Positions 54,171-63,555 are shown, counted from the first letter of the stretch. The stretch: DNA of 64,000 bases from Clostridium zeae (GCF_017312485.1 NZ_BMBA01000001.1:1626396-1690395); one strand, 5' to 3'. Notes: generated by a model from the sequence alone, not told the origin. Program-made: numbers and translations.

Positions 54171-55817
54171 ATGAAAAAAGAATTTAATTCTAAGCTACGT
54201 GTGACCGCAATAATTTTCTTCGCTATAGTTGCGTTATGTTTTCATTTTATATTTTTGATGCCACTATCTCTTAACTTTTTTTCCTCTACATTATTTATAT
54301 CCATAGCAATCATAATTTTTTCGATACTATTTTCGGGATTTTCTGAGAAGAAGCTAGTACTTTTACTAATACCACTTACAATAATACTGTTTATCGGTTA
54401 TTGTGTATCCACAAGCGGTATGTTTAGATCTAAGTCTTATAAAAGCTTAATTGGAACTATAAAAGAGCAGGAGTTTTCAAAAGACATATCTCCAATTGAT
54501 ATAACACAATTACCTGTTGTAGATAAAGCTTATGCAGAGAAATTAGCGGAAAAGAAACTAGGAGAAGCTGGCGCAATAGGTAGCCAAGTTGTAACCGGTG
54601 AGCCAGTAAAACAAATAGTCAAAGATAAACTTTGTTGGGTTGTACCTTTACTTCATTCTGGTTTTTTCAGCTGGGCAAGCAATCGTGAAGGAACTCCAGG
54701 TTATATAGTTGTAAGTGCTACAAATGCTGATGATATTACTTTCGTAAAGGAATTAAACAATAAACCTATTTTTTTAAAATATCAACCAAACGCATATTTA
54801 GGTGATGATCTTCAGAGGCATGCTTACTATAAAGGTAATGAATTCACTGGACTAACAGACTATTCTTTTGAAATAGATGACAACGGAACTCCATATTGGG
54901 TCATTACTAGATATAAAAATACCATTGGTTTTTCTGGAGAAAATGTTATCGGTACTTGTATCGTAAATGCTCAAACTGGACAAGTTGATAACTACGATAT
55001 CGATAATACTCCAAAGTGGGTAGATAGAATACAACCTGAAGAAATCATTAAGGATCAATTGAATTTATACGGAGAATATATAAAAGGCTATCAATGGTTT
55101 ACTAAGAACGACAAGCTAAAAACCACTGATGATGGAGAAATAATATACGATAAAGGTAATTGCTATTTTTACACTGGCCTTACTTCTGTAGGAAAGGATA
55201 GCGCAACTATAGGATTCACTTTGACAAATATGAAAACCCACGAAACAACTTTGTATAAAACCTCAGGAGCAACTGAATCTGCAAGTATAAAATCAGCAGA
55301 AGGAAAAGTTCAAAACATGGGCTATACTGCAACTTCTCCAATATTAATAAATATAGAAAATATGCCTACTTATTTTACTACTCTTAAGGATAAAGATGGT
55401 ATAGTTAGAATGTATGGGATGATTAGTGTACAAGACTATAACATTGTTGGAGTTGGTGAAACAACTAAACAAGCATTATCAGATTATACAAAGGCACTTA
55501 CAGGAAAAGGTAGTTCTTCATCATTAAATTCTTCCGGAAAAGTTAATCATGAACAAGGTACTGTTTTAAGAATTGGTCAAGAAAGTATAGATAAAACAAC
55601 CTACTACCATATAATAGTTAAAGAAAAATCTGATGTTGTCTTTGTCGTAAGTTCGGATGCGTCTAGTGAACTAGCACTAACTCAGCCTGGTGATAAGATA
55701 GAGCTTGAATATATCGATTCAGATAATAGTATTATAAATGCAACTGCCTTCGATAATTTAGAGTTCGCTCAAAAAAAATCAACAACTGAACAAAAAATTG
55801 AAGGTACGAAAAAGTAA
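54171..55817 (+). CDS. Membrane-anchored protein of unknown function with large extracytoplasmic part
   Basis: 548 residues. Three hydrophobic helices in the first 85 residues (about 13-32, 36-56, 60-80), then a long soluble region that should lie outside. YAEKLAEKKLGEAG near residue 120 and IGTCIVNAQTGQVDNYDIDN with WVDRIQPEEIIKDQL resemble PepSY-like or protease-inhibitor-like folds; EGTPGYIVVSATNADD and YWVITRYKNTIGFSGENVIG repeat a similar strand pattern. I recall similar proteins in Bacillus and Clostridium only as conserved hypothetical. Clean AAAAGGAG site. A shared terminator with the convergent MerR gene ends it. Confidence 0.75.
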   Translation: MKKEFNSKLRVTAIIFFAIVALCFHFIFLMPLSLNFFSSTLFISIAIIIFSILFSGFSEKKLVLLLIPLTIILFIGYCVSTSGMFRSKSYKSLIGTIKEQEFSKDISPIDITQLPVVDKAYAEKLAEKKLGEAGAIGSQVVTGEPVKQIVKDKLCWVVPLLHSGFFSWASNREGTPGYIVVSATNADDITFVKELNNKPIFLKYQPNAYLGDDLQRHAYYKGNEFTGLTDYSFEIDDNGTPYWVITRYKNTIGFSGENVIGTCIVNAQTGQVDNYDIDNTPKWVDRIQPEEIIKDQLNLYGEYIKGYQWFTKNDKLKTTDDGEIIYDKGNCYFYTGLTSVGKDSATIGFTLTNMKTHETTLYKTSGATESASIKSAEGKVQNMGYTATSPILINIENMPTYFTTLKDKDGIVRMYGMISVQDYNIVGVGETTKQALSDYTKALTGKGSSSSLNSSGKVNHEQGTVLRIGQESIDKTTYYHIIVKEKSDVVFVVSSDASSELALTQPGDKIELEYIDSDNSIINATAFDNLEFAQKKSTTEQKIEGTKK

Positions 55818-55855
55818 TTATACGTAATATTACTATTAATCATACTAAAACTTTA

Positions 55856-55893
55856 AAGAGTTATAGGAAATTGCTCCTATAACTCTTATTTTC
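55856..55893. terminator. Bidirectional intrinsic terminator
   Basis: AAGAGTTATAGGA (55856-55868) pairs perfectly with TCCTATAACTCTT (55875-55887), followed by ATTTTC. Confidence 0.85.
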
Positions 55894-55897
55894 TGTG

Positions 55898-56662
55898 CTA
55901 CTTTTTTATTCCTGTATATATAAGGATAGCATCTCTTAAGAACTCTGCAGTACCTGGCTGCTCCTTGTCATAATACTGAGTAAATCTCTCATCATCCACA
56001 TACATCTGAGCAAGTCCTGCGTGAGCCTCTTTACTATATTGATCCCAGTAAAAACATAACCACTGCTTGTGTAAATCAGCTGCTTTCTGTGCTAATTCTC
56101 CTGCTGGGTCTCCTGTCTTAAACGCTTCCGCTAATGTTTCAGTAACCTCATTTGTAAGTCTAGTAATCTTCTCATGTTCTTCTTCTGTCATATTTTTAAT
56201 TTTATTATTAGATTTATTAACAGCTTCATCTCCATATTTTTCACGAATTTCCCTGCCGTATTTCTTCTCATTATCGTCAACTAGCTTTTGTTTAAAGCCT
56301 TCAAATTTTTCTTTATTACTCATAGTAATTCTCCCCTCCATAGACTCAATGGTCTTATCAACATTTGCAATTAAAAGATCTAACTGCATTTTTCTCTCAA
56401 GAAGTTTTACACGGTGTTCCTTTAGCGCTTCAGCTCTGTCAAAAGAAGGTTCTGTTATTATATCTTTAATATTGTCTAGCTCTACTCCAAGTTCCCTATA
56501 AAAAAGTATTTGCTGCAATCTATTTACCTCTTCTTGACCATATATCCGATATCCAGATGAATTGATTCTTGCCGGCTTAAGAATACCTATCTCATCATAA
56601 TATCTAAGTGTTCGTGCACTAACACCTGCTAAATGAGCTAATTTTTGAACTGTGTACTCCAT
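55898..56662 (-). CDS. MerR family regulator with TipAS ligand domain
   Basis: 254 residues from ATG 56662; the GTG three codons earlier overlaps the AGGAGGTG site. The N-terminal MerR domain (1-68) has YTVQKLAHLAGVSARTLRYY and DEIGILKPARINSSGYRIYG; a helix to about 110 dimerises; the C-terminal part (about 120-254) has GFKQKLVDDNEKKYG...HKQWLCFYW...AGLAQMYVDDERFTQYYD, the TipAS (antibiotic-binding) fold. Proteins of this class (TipAL, Mta) bind diverse drugs and switch on efflux genes. Its promoter has a 19-bp spacer with a dyad, the MerR hallmark, so it probably controls itself. No efflux gene lies beside it. Confidence 0.93.
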   Translation of the reverse strand: MEYTVQKLAHLAGVSARTLRYYDEIGILKPARINSSGYRIYGQEEVNRLQQILFYRELGVELDNIKDIITEPSFDRAEALKEHRVKLLERKMQLDLLIANVDKTIESMEGRITMSNKEKFEGFKQKLVDDNEKKYGREIREKYGDEAVNKSNNKIKNMTEEEHEKITRLTNEVTETLAEAFKTGDPAGELAQKAADLHKQWLCFYWDQYSKEAHAGLAQMYVDDERFTQYYDKEQPGTAEFLRDAILIYTGIKK

Positions 56663-56685
56663 GTGTACCACCTCCTGATATCTAT

Positions 56686-56716
56686 ACTATAAACTTATAC
56701 GTAGCGTAAAGGTCAA
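56686..56716 (-). promoter_or_regulatory. MerR-type autoregulatory promoter with 19-bp spacer
   Basis: Minus strand TTGACC (56711-56716), 19-bp spacer, TATAGT (56686-56691). The spacer holds an imperfect dyad CTTTACG-CT-ACGTATAAG. A 19-bp spacer is too long for free RNA polymerase and is characteristic of promoters that MerR proteins untwist. Confidence 0.75.
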
Positions 56717-56746
56717 TAGAAATTTAAAATATTTTTATAAAAAAAT

Positions 56747-56776
56747 AAAAAAGCTTGAAAAACTTCAAGCTTTTTT
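56747..56776 (-). terminator. Intrinsic terminator of the kdgA-kdgK unit
   Basis: AAAAAAGCTTGAA pairs perfectly with TTCAAGCTTTTTT across AAAC; about 80 bp after the kdgK stop. Confidence 0.8.
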
Positions 56777-56857
56777 ACCATGTTCGTCCAAAACATTTTC
56801 TTATAATATACTATTTATCCTCAAGAATCGTAATCCTCTCAGGGATTATCTGTCTTC

Positions 56858-57805
56858 TTATCTATCTACTACTTTTTTCTTACCCATAAAAGTCATAAGT
56901 TGCTCTTCATATGGATATGCCTCCATATCACCTTGAACAAGAGTTGCCATTGCTCCTACTGCGTTACCTTGAGTTCCACATTCACTTAAGCTTAGCCCCT
57001 TAAGTACTCCTGATAAAAATCCTGCAGCAAATCCGTCTCCTGCTCCAGCAGTATCAACTAGCTTTTCTATCTTAAAACCAGAAACATATACTCCTCCATC
57101 TTTATCAGCAACATAACAACCATCAGCACCAAGCTTTACAGCTACAATTTTAGCTCCCAAAGCTATAAAAGTCTCAGCTATTTCTTTTTCATCAGTGGTC
57201 CCTAGAAGAAGTCCACCTTCATCAGCACCAGGGAAGATTATATCTGACATCTTAGCTATTTCTAAAAGCACTGGCTTTGCTTCTTCAATAGTCCATAATT
57301 TGAGTCTTATATTAGGATCAAAAGAAACTGTTATACCATTTTCTTTTGCTATTTTTAAAACCTCAAAAACCATTGCTCTTGCACTTTCAGATAATGCTGG
57401 TGTTATACCAGTTATATGAATTATCTTAGCTTGCTTTATATATTCTGCGTCTATATCTTCTACAGAAAGCCTGCTTGCTGCAGAACCTTTTCTGTAATAA
57501 TAAACGCTAGGATTGTCTCCCCCGATTCTTTCTTTAAACATGATACCTGTACTTGCCTCAGCATCAAATTTAACTCTAGAGGTATCAACACCTTCTCCTC
57601 TTACTACATTTAAAATTTGTCTTCCAAATTCATCTTTTCCTAATTTTGAAAACCATGCTACATCGTGTCCAAGTCTTGAAAGTGCTGCAGCCACGTTAGA
57701 ATCTGCTCCACCTACAGACTTGCCAAAACTATTAACATATCTTAACGGTCCATTAGATTCTGGATTGAAAAGCACCATAGTTTCACCAAAAGTTAATACT
57801 TCCAT
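56858..57805 (-). CDS. kdgK: 2-dehydro-3-deoxygluconate kinase (PfkB family)
   Basis: 315 residues. Phosphorylates KDG to KDPG. Starts VLTFGETMVLF, sugar-binding GGADSNVAAALSRLG near residue 33, and the PfkB signature 2 DTAGAGDGFAAGFL with the catalytic Asp at about 255. IRLKLWTIEEAKPVLLEIA and RIGGDNPSVYYYRKGSAASR are typical of KdgK rather than ribokinase. Works with kdgA, 40 bp upstream; together with uxaB and uxaA they turn tagaturonate into pyruvate and glyceraldehyde 3-phosphate. AGGTGT precedes ATG 57805. A terminator follows. Confidence 0.92.
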   Translation of the reverse strand: MEVLTFGETMVLFNPESNGPLRYVNSFGKSVGGADSNVAAALSRLGHDVAWFSKLGKDEFGRQILNVVRGEGVDTSRVKFDAEASTGIMFKERIGGDNPSVYYYRKGSAASRLSVEDIDAEYIKQAKIIHITGITPALSESARAMVFEVLKIAKENGITVSFDPNIRLKLWTIEEAKPVLLEIAKMSDIIFPGADEGGLLLGTTDEKEIAETFIALGAKIVAVKLGADGCYVADKDGGVYVSGFKIEKLVDTAGAGDGFAAGFLSGVLKGLSLSECGTQGNAVGAMATLVQGDMEAYPYEEQLMTFMGKKKVVDR

Positions 57806-57845
57806 CTATGCTTACACCTGCTCTCAATTTTCATTTTAATTTGTA

Positions 57846-58490
57846 TTAAGCTTCTCTTGCTTTTCTTAATGCTTCAACAAACTTTGCAGCTGTTTCTGTA
57901 ACTAGTTCATAATCACCAGTTTTAGCACCCTTAGTTAAGTCAGAGCCTGTTCCAACCGCTACAGCTCCTGCATTTACCCAATCTTTTATGTTATCTAAGT
58001 TTACTCCACCTGTTGGCATAAAGTTAGCTTGTGGTAAAGGACCCTTAAATGAACTTATTATTGAAGGGCCATAAGCATTTCCTGGAAATACCTTTAATAC
58101 TTCAACACCGTATTCAAGAGCTTCAACAGCTTCTTTAACTGTCATTATTCCTGGCATTACTGCTATTCTATATCTATTACATAGTTTAACAGTTTCTGCA
58201 TCGAAATAAGGGCTTACTATAAATTCTGCTCCTGCAAGTATGCATGCTCTAGCAGTTTCTGGATCAAGAACTGTTCCTGCTCCTATTATTAAATCTTCAT
58301 TCTTGTAGATTTCTGATATTTCTTTTATTATCTCAACAGCACCTGGTACTGTCATAGTTATTTCTAAAGCTTTTATTCCGCCTTTTTTAACTGCATCTAT
58401 AATTTTGATTGCTTGATCTTTTGATTCAGCTCTTATAACAGCTACAACACCACATTCAGTTATTTTTTGTACTACTTGTATTCTTTTCAT
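57846..58490 (-). CDS. kdgA: KDPG/KHG aldolase
   Basis: 214 residues, the usual length. Splits 2-keto-3-deoxy-6-phosphogluconate into pyruvate and glyceraldehyde 3-phosphate. GVVAVIRAESKDQAIKIIDA, ALEITMTVPGAVEII (catalytic Glu), GAGTVLDPETARACILAGAE, FIVSPYFD, MPGIMTVKEAVEAL, and VLKVFPGNAYGPSIISSFKG with the Schiff-base Lys, then FMPTGGVNLDNI for the phosphate. All key residues are present. GGAGG before ATG 58490. First gene of a kdgA-kdgK pair; the 460-bp gap to uxaA carries two palindromic repeats and probably a separate promoter. Confidence 0.95.
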   Translation of the reverse strand: MKRIQVVQKITECGVVAVIRAESKDQAIKIIDAVKKGGIKALEITMTVPGAVEIIKEISEIYKNEDLIIGAGTVLDPETARACILAGAEFIVSPYFDAETVKLCNRYRIAVMPGIMTVKEAVEALEYGVEVLKVFPGNAYGPSIISSFKGPLPQANFMPTGGVNLDNIKDWVNAGAVAVGTGSDLTKGAKTGDYELVTETAAKFVEALRKAREA

Positions 58491-58513
58491 TTAGTCCTCC
58501 TATTATCTATAAA

Positions 58514-58612
58514 GATAAACCACTTCGCATTAAAACTTATTATTTTTAGATTCTCTCATCAGAACCCGTAAGAGTTTTAAAAATAGATTTCAGATCGAAG
58601 TGGTACATCTTT
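58514..58612 (+). repeat. Family 1 palindromic repeat, copy 5
   Basis: GATAAACCACTTCGCATTAA at the left, CTCTCATCAGAACCCGTAAG in the centre, GATCGAAGTGGTACATCTTT at the right, just upstream of kdgA. Confidence 0.85.
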
Positions 58613-58697
58613 AGTTCTTTCTTCACAGCTCAATTTATACATTTTTTTAATTTTGCACATTAAAAATTTTGATTATATAAATGAACCACTTCAAAAT

Positions 58698-58789
58698 GAT
58701 GAACTACTCCATAGTTTTATTGGTAACTTTCAAAAACAAAGGGCAGATGAATCAAAAGTAATCAATTATAATATGGAGTAGTGTATCTC
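58698..58789. repeat. Inverted-repeat element related to family 1 (92 bp)
   Basis: GATGAACTACTCCATA (58698-58713) faces TATGGAGTAGTGTATCTC (58772-58789). The ends GATGAACTACT...AGTAGTGTATC mirror the family 1 ends GATGAACCACT...AGTGGTACATC, but the core differs (contains GGGCAGATGAATC). It is inserted next to another GAACCACTTC half-site at 58683. Confidence 0.65.
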
Positions 58790-58949
58790 ATTTTTTTATA
58801 TTATAGTCTTTGTACTTAATATATTTTAAATATACTAATGTTTATAATACATATTCCTTCAATCCTCATCAGGACTTATGAAAATTCAAGAAATTACTTA
58901 CTTTAAGTTTGAATTTTATGAAACTCAGTAATCTTAATTTATCTTATAA

Positions 58950-60437
58950 TTAAAGAGTTACACCAGTTTTGAATATAGCTAATTCTCTAAAATCATTCTT
59001 TTCATTATTTGCAAGTTCTCCACTAGCTACACTTATTATGTAGTCAATGAATTCCTTAAGCACTTCTTCTGAATTTTTATCTTCAAGAAGGCTTCCTGCA
59101 TTAAAATCAATCCAATGAGGTTTAAGTTCAAATAATTGTGTATTTGTTGATATCTTTAATGTAGGAACATAAGATCCAAATGGAGTTCCTCTTCCAGTTG
59201 TGAATAGTACCATTTGACAACCTGCAGATGCTAAAGCAGAAGCAGCAACTAAGTCATTCCCAGGTGCACTTAACAAGTTTAATCCTTTTTCCTTAAGTGC
59301 TTCACCATATTTAAGTACGTCAACTACTGTAGCTGTACCAGCTTTTTGTGTACACCCTAAAGATTTATCTTCAAGAGTTGTAATACCGCCAGCCTTGTTT
59401 CCTGGTGAAGGATTTTCATATACTGGTTGATCATATTTTATAAAATATTCTTTAAAGTCATTTATTAAGTGCACTACTTTATCAAACACTTCTTCATCTA
59501 AAGCTCTATCCATAAGCAGTGTTTCTGCTCCAAACATTTCAGGAACTTCTGTTAGGATAGTAGTTCCGCCTTGTGCTACTAGGAAATCTGAAAATCTTCC
59601 TACTAGAGGATTTGCAGTAATTCCTGAAAATCCATCAGATCCTCCGCACTTAAGACCTACTTTTAGTTCTGAAAGAGGAACTTCTTCTCTCACATCATTT
59701 TTCATGTTTTCATATAGTTCTTTTAATAGCTTCACACCTTCTTCTAGTTCATCAGAAACTTCTTGAGAAACTAGAAATTTAACTCTGCTTTCATCATATT
59801 CTCCTAGAGACTTTTTGAAATCAGCCATATTATTGTTTTCACAGCCAAGACCTAGAACTAAAACTCCACCAGCATTTGGATGCTTTACAGCATCACTGAG
59901 TATAGTTCTTGTAGTAACATGGTCATCACCAAGTTGTGAGCATCCATAATTATGCTTAAGCACTAGAGTATTATCTATTTCTAATTCTCCAAGTTCCCTC
60001 TTAAGCCTATCTAACATTCTGTCAGCCATTCCATTTACACATCCAACAGTCGGAACAATCCAAAGTTCATTTCTTATTCCTACACTGCCGTTTGCTCTCT
60101 TATAGCCTTTAAATGTTAAAGCTTGATCCTTATAAATGTTATCCAATAATTTCTGATTGAAGCTATAATCTTTTATACCATCAAGATTAGTCTTAGTGTT
60201 GTGTGTATGAATCCATTGTCCTTCTAATACAGGAGTAATAGCATGACCTATTGGAAATCCATACTTTACTACGTCTTCATTAACGCCTATTTCTTTTATA
60301 GCAATTTTATGTCCTCTTTTTACCTCTTCTTTTAGAGTAATAACTGTTCCGTCTACTTCTATATTTTTATCTTTATCTAAGTCCATTAATGCTACAACTA
60401 CATTATCATTTTCATTTATTTTAAGAACACTCTTCAT
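58950..60437 (-). CDS. uxaA: Altronate dehydratase
   Basis: 495 residues. Dehydrates D-altronate to KDG in galacturonate breakdown. The N-terminal SAF-type domain (about 1-100: ENDNVVVALMDLD, GHKIAIKEIG, FPIGHAITP, WIHTHNTKTNL) is followed by the UxaA catalytic domain with GYKRANGSVGIRNELWIVPT, VGCVNGMADRM, KHNYGCSQLGDDH, LGLGCENNN and GLKCGGSDGFSGI, whose Cys residues probably hold the Fe2+. It is 23 bp downstream of uxaB and clearly in the same operon. AAGAGG site before ATG 60437. Confidence 0.95.
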   Translation of the reverse strand: MKSVLKINENDNVVVALMDLDKDKNIEVDGTVITLKEEVKRGHKIAIKEIGVNEDVVKYGFPIGHAITPVLEGQWIHTHNTKTNLDGIKDYSFNQKLLDNIYKDQALTFKGYKRANGSVGIRNELWIVPTVGCVNGMADRMLDRLKRELGELEIDNTLVLKHNYGCSQLGDDHVTTRTILSDAVKHPNAGGVLVLGLGCENNNMADFKKSLGEYDESRVKFLVSQEVSDELEEGVKLLKELYENMKNDVREEVPLSELKVGLKCGGSDGFSGITANPLVGRFSDFLVAQGGTTILTEVPEMFGAETLLMDRALDEEVFDKVVHLINDFKEYFIKYDQPVYENPSPGNKAGGITTLEDKSLGCTQKAGTATVVDVLKYGEALKEKGLNLLSAPGNDLVAASALASAGCQMVLFTTGRGTPFGSYVPTLKISTNTQLFELKPHWIDFNAGSLLEDKNSEEVLKEFIDYIISVASGELANNEKNDFRELAIFKTGVTL

Positions 60438-60460
60438 GAAATTACCTCTTTTCTTCTTAA

Positions 60461-61909
60461 TTACATAACTTCTTTAAGTGCTTCCCTAATTCCTAGTGTT
60501 TCTATTTTAGTAAGGTAATAAGTAACAGCATCAGTTAATCCTTTAACTTCATTTAAGTTCATCTTCCAATTCTTTTCATATCCAAGAACTGTAGTAACAA
60601 CACTTCTTAATCCAACCTCACTACCATCACAGCTTCCCCATGCAGTTTTGTATAAATCTAATATATCTGCATCATCCGCTAAAGCTATAGTTTCTTCGCC
60701 TCTCTTACCTTTGTAGAACTCTATTAAAGCAGCAAGTGAGAATACTAATTTCTTAGGAAGTTCTCCTTTTCTGTTTATGTATTCTAGTAATGAAGGTAAA
60801 TCTCTAGTTTCAAACTTAGACATTGAGTTTAATGCTATGCTCATTAAGTAGTGATTTACAAATGGGTTTTGGAATCTTTCAAGTACTGCACCTGCAAAGT
60901 ATTCTAACTCTTCTTGTGGAAGGTCTAATGTAGGGATTATTTCGTCATAAACAACTCCCTTTATAAACTGACCAATAACTTCATGATCAACTGATTCACC
61001 TACTGTTTCTAGTCCATAAAGATATGATACTGGAACTAATGATGTATGTGCACCATTAAGGATTCTAACCTTTCTTGTTCTATATGGAGTCATATCTTCA
61101 ACAAAAATAGTGTTAAGACCTGCTTTTGCAACTGGGAATTCATTTCCTATCCATGCTGGTCCTTCAATTACCCATAGGTGGAATTGTTCTCCAACATTTA
61201 CTAGGTTATCTTCATATCCTAATTCTTCTGTTATTTCCTTTATTGTATCTCTTGGGTACCCAGGTACAATTCTATCAACTAAACTTCCACAGAAAGTATT
61301 AGCTTCATTTATCCAAGCTACGAATTCTTCACCTAAGTTCCAAAGTTCTGCATACTTAAGAATTATAGCCTTCAGCTTTTCACCATTTTTATCTATAAGT
61401 TCACATGGTATTATTATAAGACCTTTTTCTTTAGCTCCTGCGAAAGCTTTAAATCTGTTATATAGTAAAGCTGTTAACTTACCTGGGAAGCTTTTTTGCG
61501 GTCTGTCTTCTAATTTATCATTTTCATCAAAAGCTATTCCAGCTTCAGTTGTATTTGATATTATAAATCTTAATTCTGGGTTTTCTGCAATTCTTAAGTA
61601 TTCATCATATTGAGTATATGGATTTATTCCTCTACTGATGCTGTTTATAACTTCATGTTCTTTAACAGCCTTTCCATCCTTTATTCCTTGTAAATAAAGT
61701 GTGTATAATCCATCTTGTTCATTTAATTTATCAACTAAACCAAATTCTATAGGTTGCACTACAACTACACTACCGTTAAAATCTGCTTCTTTATTCATTT
61801 TATCTATTTGCCAATCTACAAATGCTCTTAAGAAGTTACCTTCTCCGAATTGTAAAACTTTTTCTGGATATTGTTTGTACTCTTTAAAAGTTTCCTTATT
61901 TAATTTCAT
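60461..61909 (-). CDS. uxaB: Tagaturonate reductase (altronate oxidoreductase)
   Basis: 482 residues from ATG 61909 (GGAGGA upstream; the frame extends 10 codons further). Reduces tagaturonate to altronate with NADH. The N-terminal mannitol dehydrogenase-like Rossmann part has [20 protein letters not shown], then [10 protein letters not shown] and [10 protein letters not shown]; the C-terminal domain has [20 protein letters not shown] with the catalytic Lys and Asn-His of the polyol dehydrogenase family, and [20 protein letters not shown]. First gene of uxaB-uxaA. Its promoter (62004-62032) overlaps one operator-like site and the leader contains another, so control by the LacI-type protein next door is likely. 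uxaC (uronate isomerase) is not in the window. Confidence 0.94.
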   Translation of the reverse strand: MKLNKETFKEYKQYPEKVLQFGEGNFLRAFVDWQIDKMNKEADFNGSVVVVQPIEFGLVDKLNEQDGLYTLYLQGIKDGKAVKEHEVINSISRGINPYTQYDEYLRIAENPELRFIISNTTEAGIAFDENDKLEDRPQKSFPGKLTALLYNRFKAFAGAKEKGLIIIPCELIDKNGEKLKAIILKYAELWNLGEEFVAWINEANTFCGSLVDRIVPGYPRDTIKEITEELGYEDNLVNVGEQFHLWVIEGPAWIGNEFPVAKAGLNTIFVEDMTPYRTRKVRILNGAHTSLVPVSYLYGLETVGESVDHEVIGQFIKGVVYDEIIPTLDLPQEELEYFAGAVLERFQNPFVNHYLMSIALNSMSKFETRDLPSLLEYINRKGELPKKLVFSLAALIEFYKGKRGEETIALADDADILDLYKTAWGSCDGSEVGLRSVVTTVLGYEKNWKMNLNEVKGLTDAVTYYLTKIETLGIREALKEVM

Positions 61910-61931
61910 TTCCGACTCCTCCATACACATT

Positions 61932-61946
61932 TTGTTCACGTGTGCA
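61932..61946 (-). promoter_or_regulatory. Operator-like site in the uxaB leader
   Basis: Minus strand TGCACACGTGAACAA, 14 of 15 identical to the site at 62018-62032. The partial dyad around CACGTG fits a LacI-family operator. Confidence 0.6.
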
Positions 61947-62003
61947 AATTAGTTTAAATTTTTTTATTAACAATCCGATATTAATATTTCTTTTTTCAAA
62001 TAT

Positions 62004-62032
62004 ATTATATCATTTAATGCACACGTTAACAA
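62004..62032 (-). promoter_or_regulatory. uxaB promoter
   Basis: Minus strand TTGTTA (62027-62032), 17-bp spacer, TATAAT (62004-62009). The -35 box and the adjoining spacer coincide with the operator-like site 62018-62032. Confidence 0.7.
62018..62032 (+). promoter_or_regulatory. Operator-like site over the uxaB -35 region
   Basis: TGCACACGTTAACAA, matching the leader site in opposite orientation, 86 bp apart. Binding here would block RNA polymerase. Confidence 0.6.
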
Positions 62033-62244
62033 TAAGTTTTTTTAAATATTTCTCTCATTACTTTATGGAAAATATAGTATTGTCTATTTAAATTTTTTAT
62101 TGGCTTGTAGTGTTTTTAACAAAATAAAAAAAGACATGCCTTATACTACTAAAAATCAATTAGATCTACCTGCTTCTTAGGTATATTTAATGAATTTTAG
62201 CTCCTATAATTGGCACATCTTTTTCACTTTTAAAATTCTACATC

Positions 62245-63252
62245 TTAATATTTCTCTAACTTAGATGCAGATTCCCTAATCATAAGTTCAGTTTTTATAT
62301 ATACTTTCTCACCTTTATAGTCTTTTTTGTCAATTAAATCTATAATCGTTCTTCCACCTATTATACTTATTTCTTCCATAGGTCTCTTTACTGTAGTTAA
62401 TGCAGGGGTAGCGTACTCTGCAAAACCTATGTTATCAAAACCTACTATTGATATATCCTTAGGTACTGAAAGCCCTTTTTCAAAAACAGCCTTTATAGCT
62501 CCGATAGCCATATCATCGTTTGAACAAAATACTGCTGTTGGCTTGTTAGGAAGATCAAGTAATTTTTTCATAGCTTCATAACCACTCTTTATATCGTAGT
62601 TTCCTCTAACCAAATATTCGCCTCTTACTGGAATATTGTTATTTAGCAAAGCTTTTAAAAATCCATCTTTTCTCTTTTTAGATGATTTAAATTCTTCTTT
62701 TCCCTCTATAATAGCTATATCTTTATGGTTGTTTTCTATCAAATAACTGGCTGCTTTAAAAGCTCCTTCTTCATCATCTGATAATATATTTATTAATGAA
62801 TTACCCTCGATTTCTCTATTTAAAACAATAAGTGGTATCTGTCTTTGCCATACATGATATATGAATTCATTATCCTTATCACTTTGACTCATAAGCACAA
62901 TTCCATCGAATCTTTTATTATTAATTCCTGAAAAATCCTTGTAGTCATCTATACCTCTTACTACTAAATTATAGTTTTCTTTTATTACACTATTTACTCC
63001 TCTTACTATTTCATAGAAAAAACTTGGAGACGTTCCTCTGCTTATACTAGAGAAGAATAATCCAATAGTATAGGACTTATCCAAAACTAGACTTTTTGCA
63101 CTATAGTTAGGAACATAATTAAGTTCTTCAGCTATAGCCTTGATCTTAGCTTTAGTTTCTTCATTAATTAGAGGACTATCATTTAGCGCTCTCGATACAG
63201 TGGTATGCGATACATTCGCCAATTTTGCTATATCTTTTATAGTTATGCTCAT
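62245..63252 (-). CDS. LacI family transcriptional regulator (probable KDG/galacturonate operon repressor)
   Basis: 335 residues from ATG 63252 (AAGGGTGA 5 nt upstream). N-terminal DNA-binding helix-turn-helix: ITIKDIAKLANVSHTTVSRA followed by LNDSPLINEETKAKI and the hinge helix AEELNYVPNYSAKSLV. The periplasmic-binding-protein-like effector domain covers about 60-335 (YTIGLFFSSISRGTSPSFFY, FDGIVLMSQSD, AVFCSNDDMAIGAIKAVFEK, VPKDISIVGFDNI). It follows the uxaBA genes' promoter region on the same strand and is transcribed towards it, so it would most plausibly bind the twin sites at 61932 and 62018. The inducer is probably KDG or a related uronate product; this is inference from position. Confidence 0.9.
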   Translation of the reverse strand: MSITIKDIAKLANVSHTTVSRALNDSPLINEETKAKIKAIAEELNYVPNYSAKSLVLDKSYTIGLFFSSISRGTSPSFFYEIVRGVNSVIKENYNLVVRGIDDYKDFSGINNKRFDGIVLMSQSDKDNEFIYHVWQRQIPLIVLNREIEGNSLINILSDDEEGAFKAASYLIENNHKDIAIIEGKEEFKSSKKRKDGFLKALLNNNIPVRGEYLVRGNYDIKSGYEAMKKLLDLPNKPTAVFCSNDDMAIGAIKAVFEKGLSVPKDISIVGFDNIGFAEYATPALTTVKRPMEEISIIGGRTIIDLIDKKDYKGEKVYIKTELMIRESASKLEKY

Positions 63253-63555
63253 GCTTTCACCCTTCTTATTTTTAATCAAAATCCTTAAAAACTATTAATA
63301 TTACATCTAAATTAAAGTTGTACACCTTTCATTTGAGCTACTGCTCTTATGAATATATACACTAAAATACTTTTTAAATAACACTTATTTTTAATTTTTC
63401 TATAATCTAACCAATTTGTTCTAATATGATTTTGTAGAACCATATCAAACTTTAGGTTAACAACATTATAAAGCTATGTCAATATATGAAATATAAAAAT
63501 CTATTTTTAAACCTCTTACCCATTATAATTATGTAATGTAAAAATATGAATTTCA
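63253..63555. other. Intergenic region upstream of the LacI-type regulator
   Basis: About 300 bp, AT-rich. It must carry the regulator promoter; I found no copy of the TGCACACGT site and no riboswitch. Confidence 0.4.
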
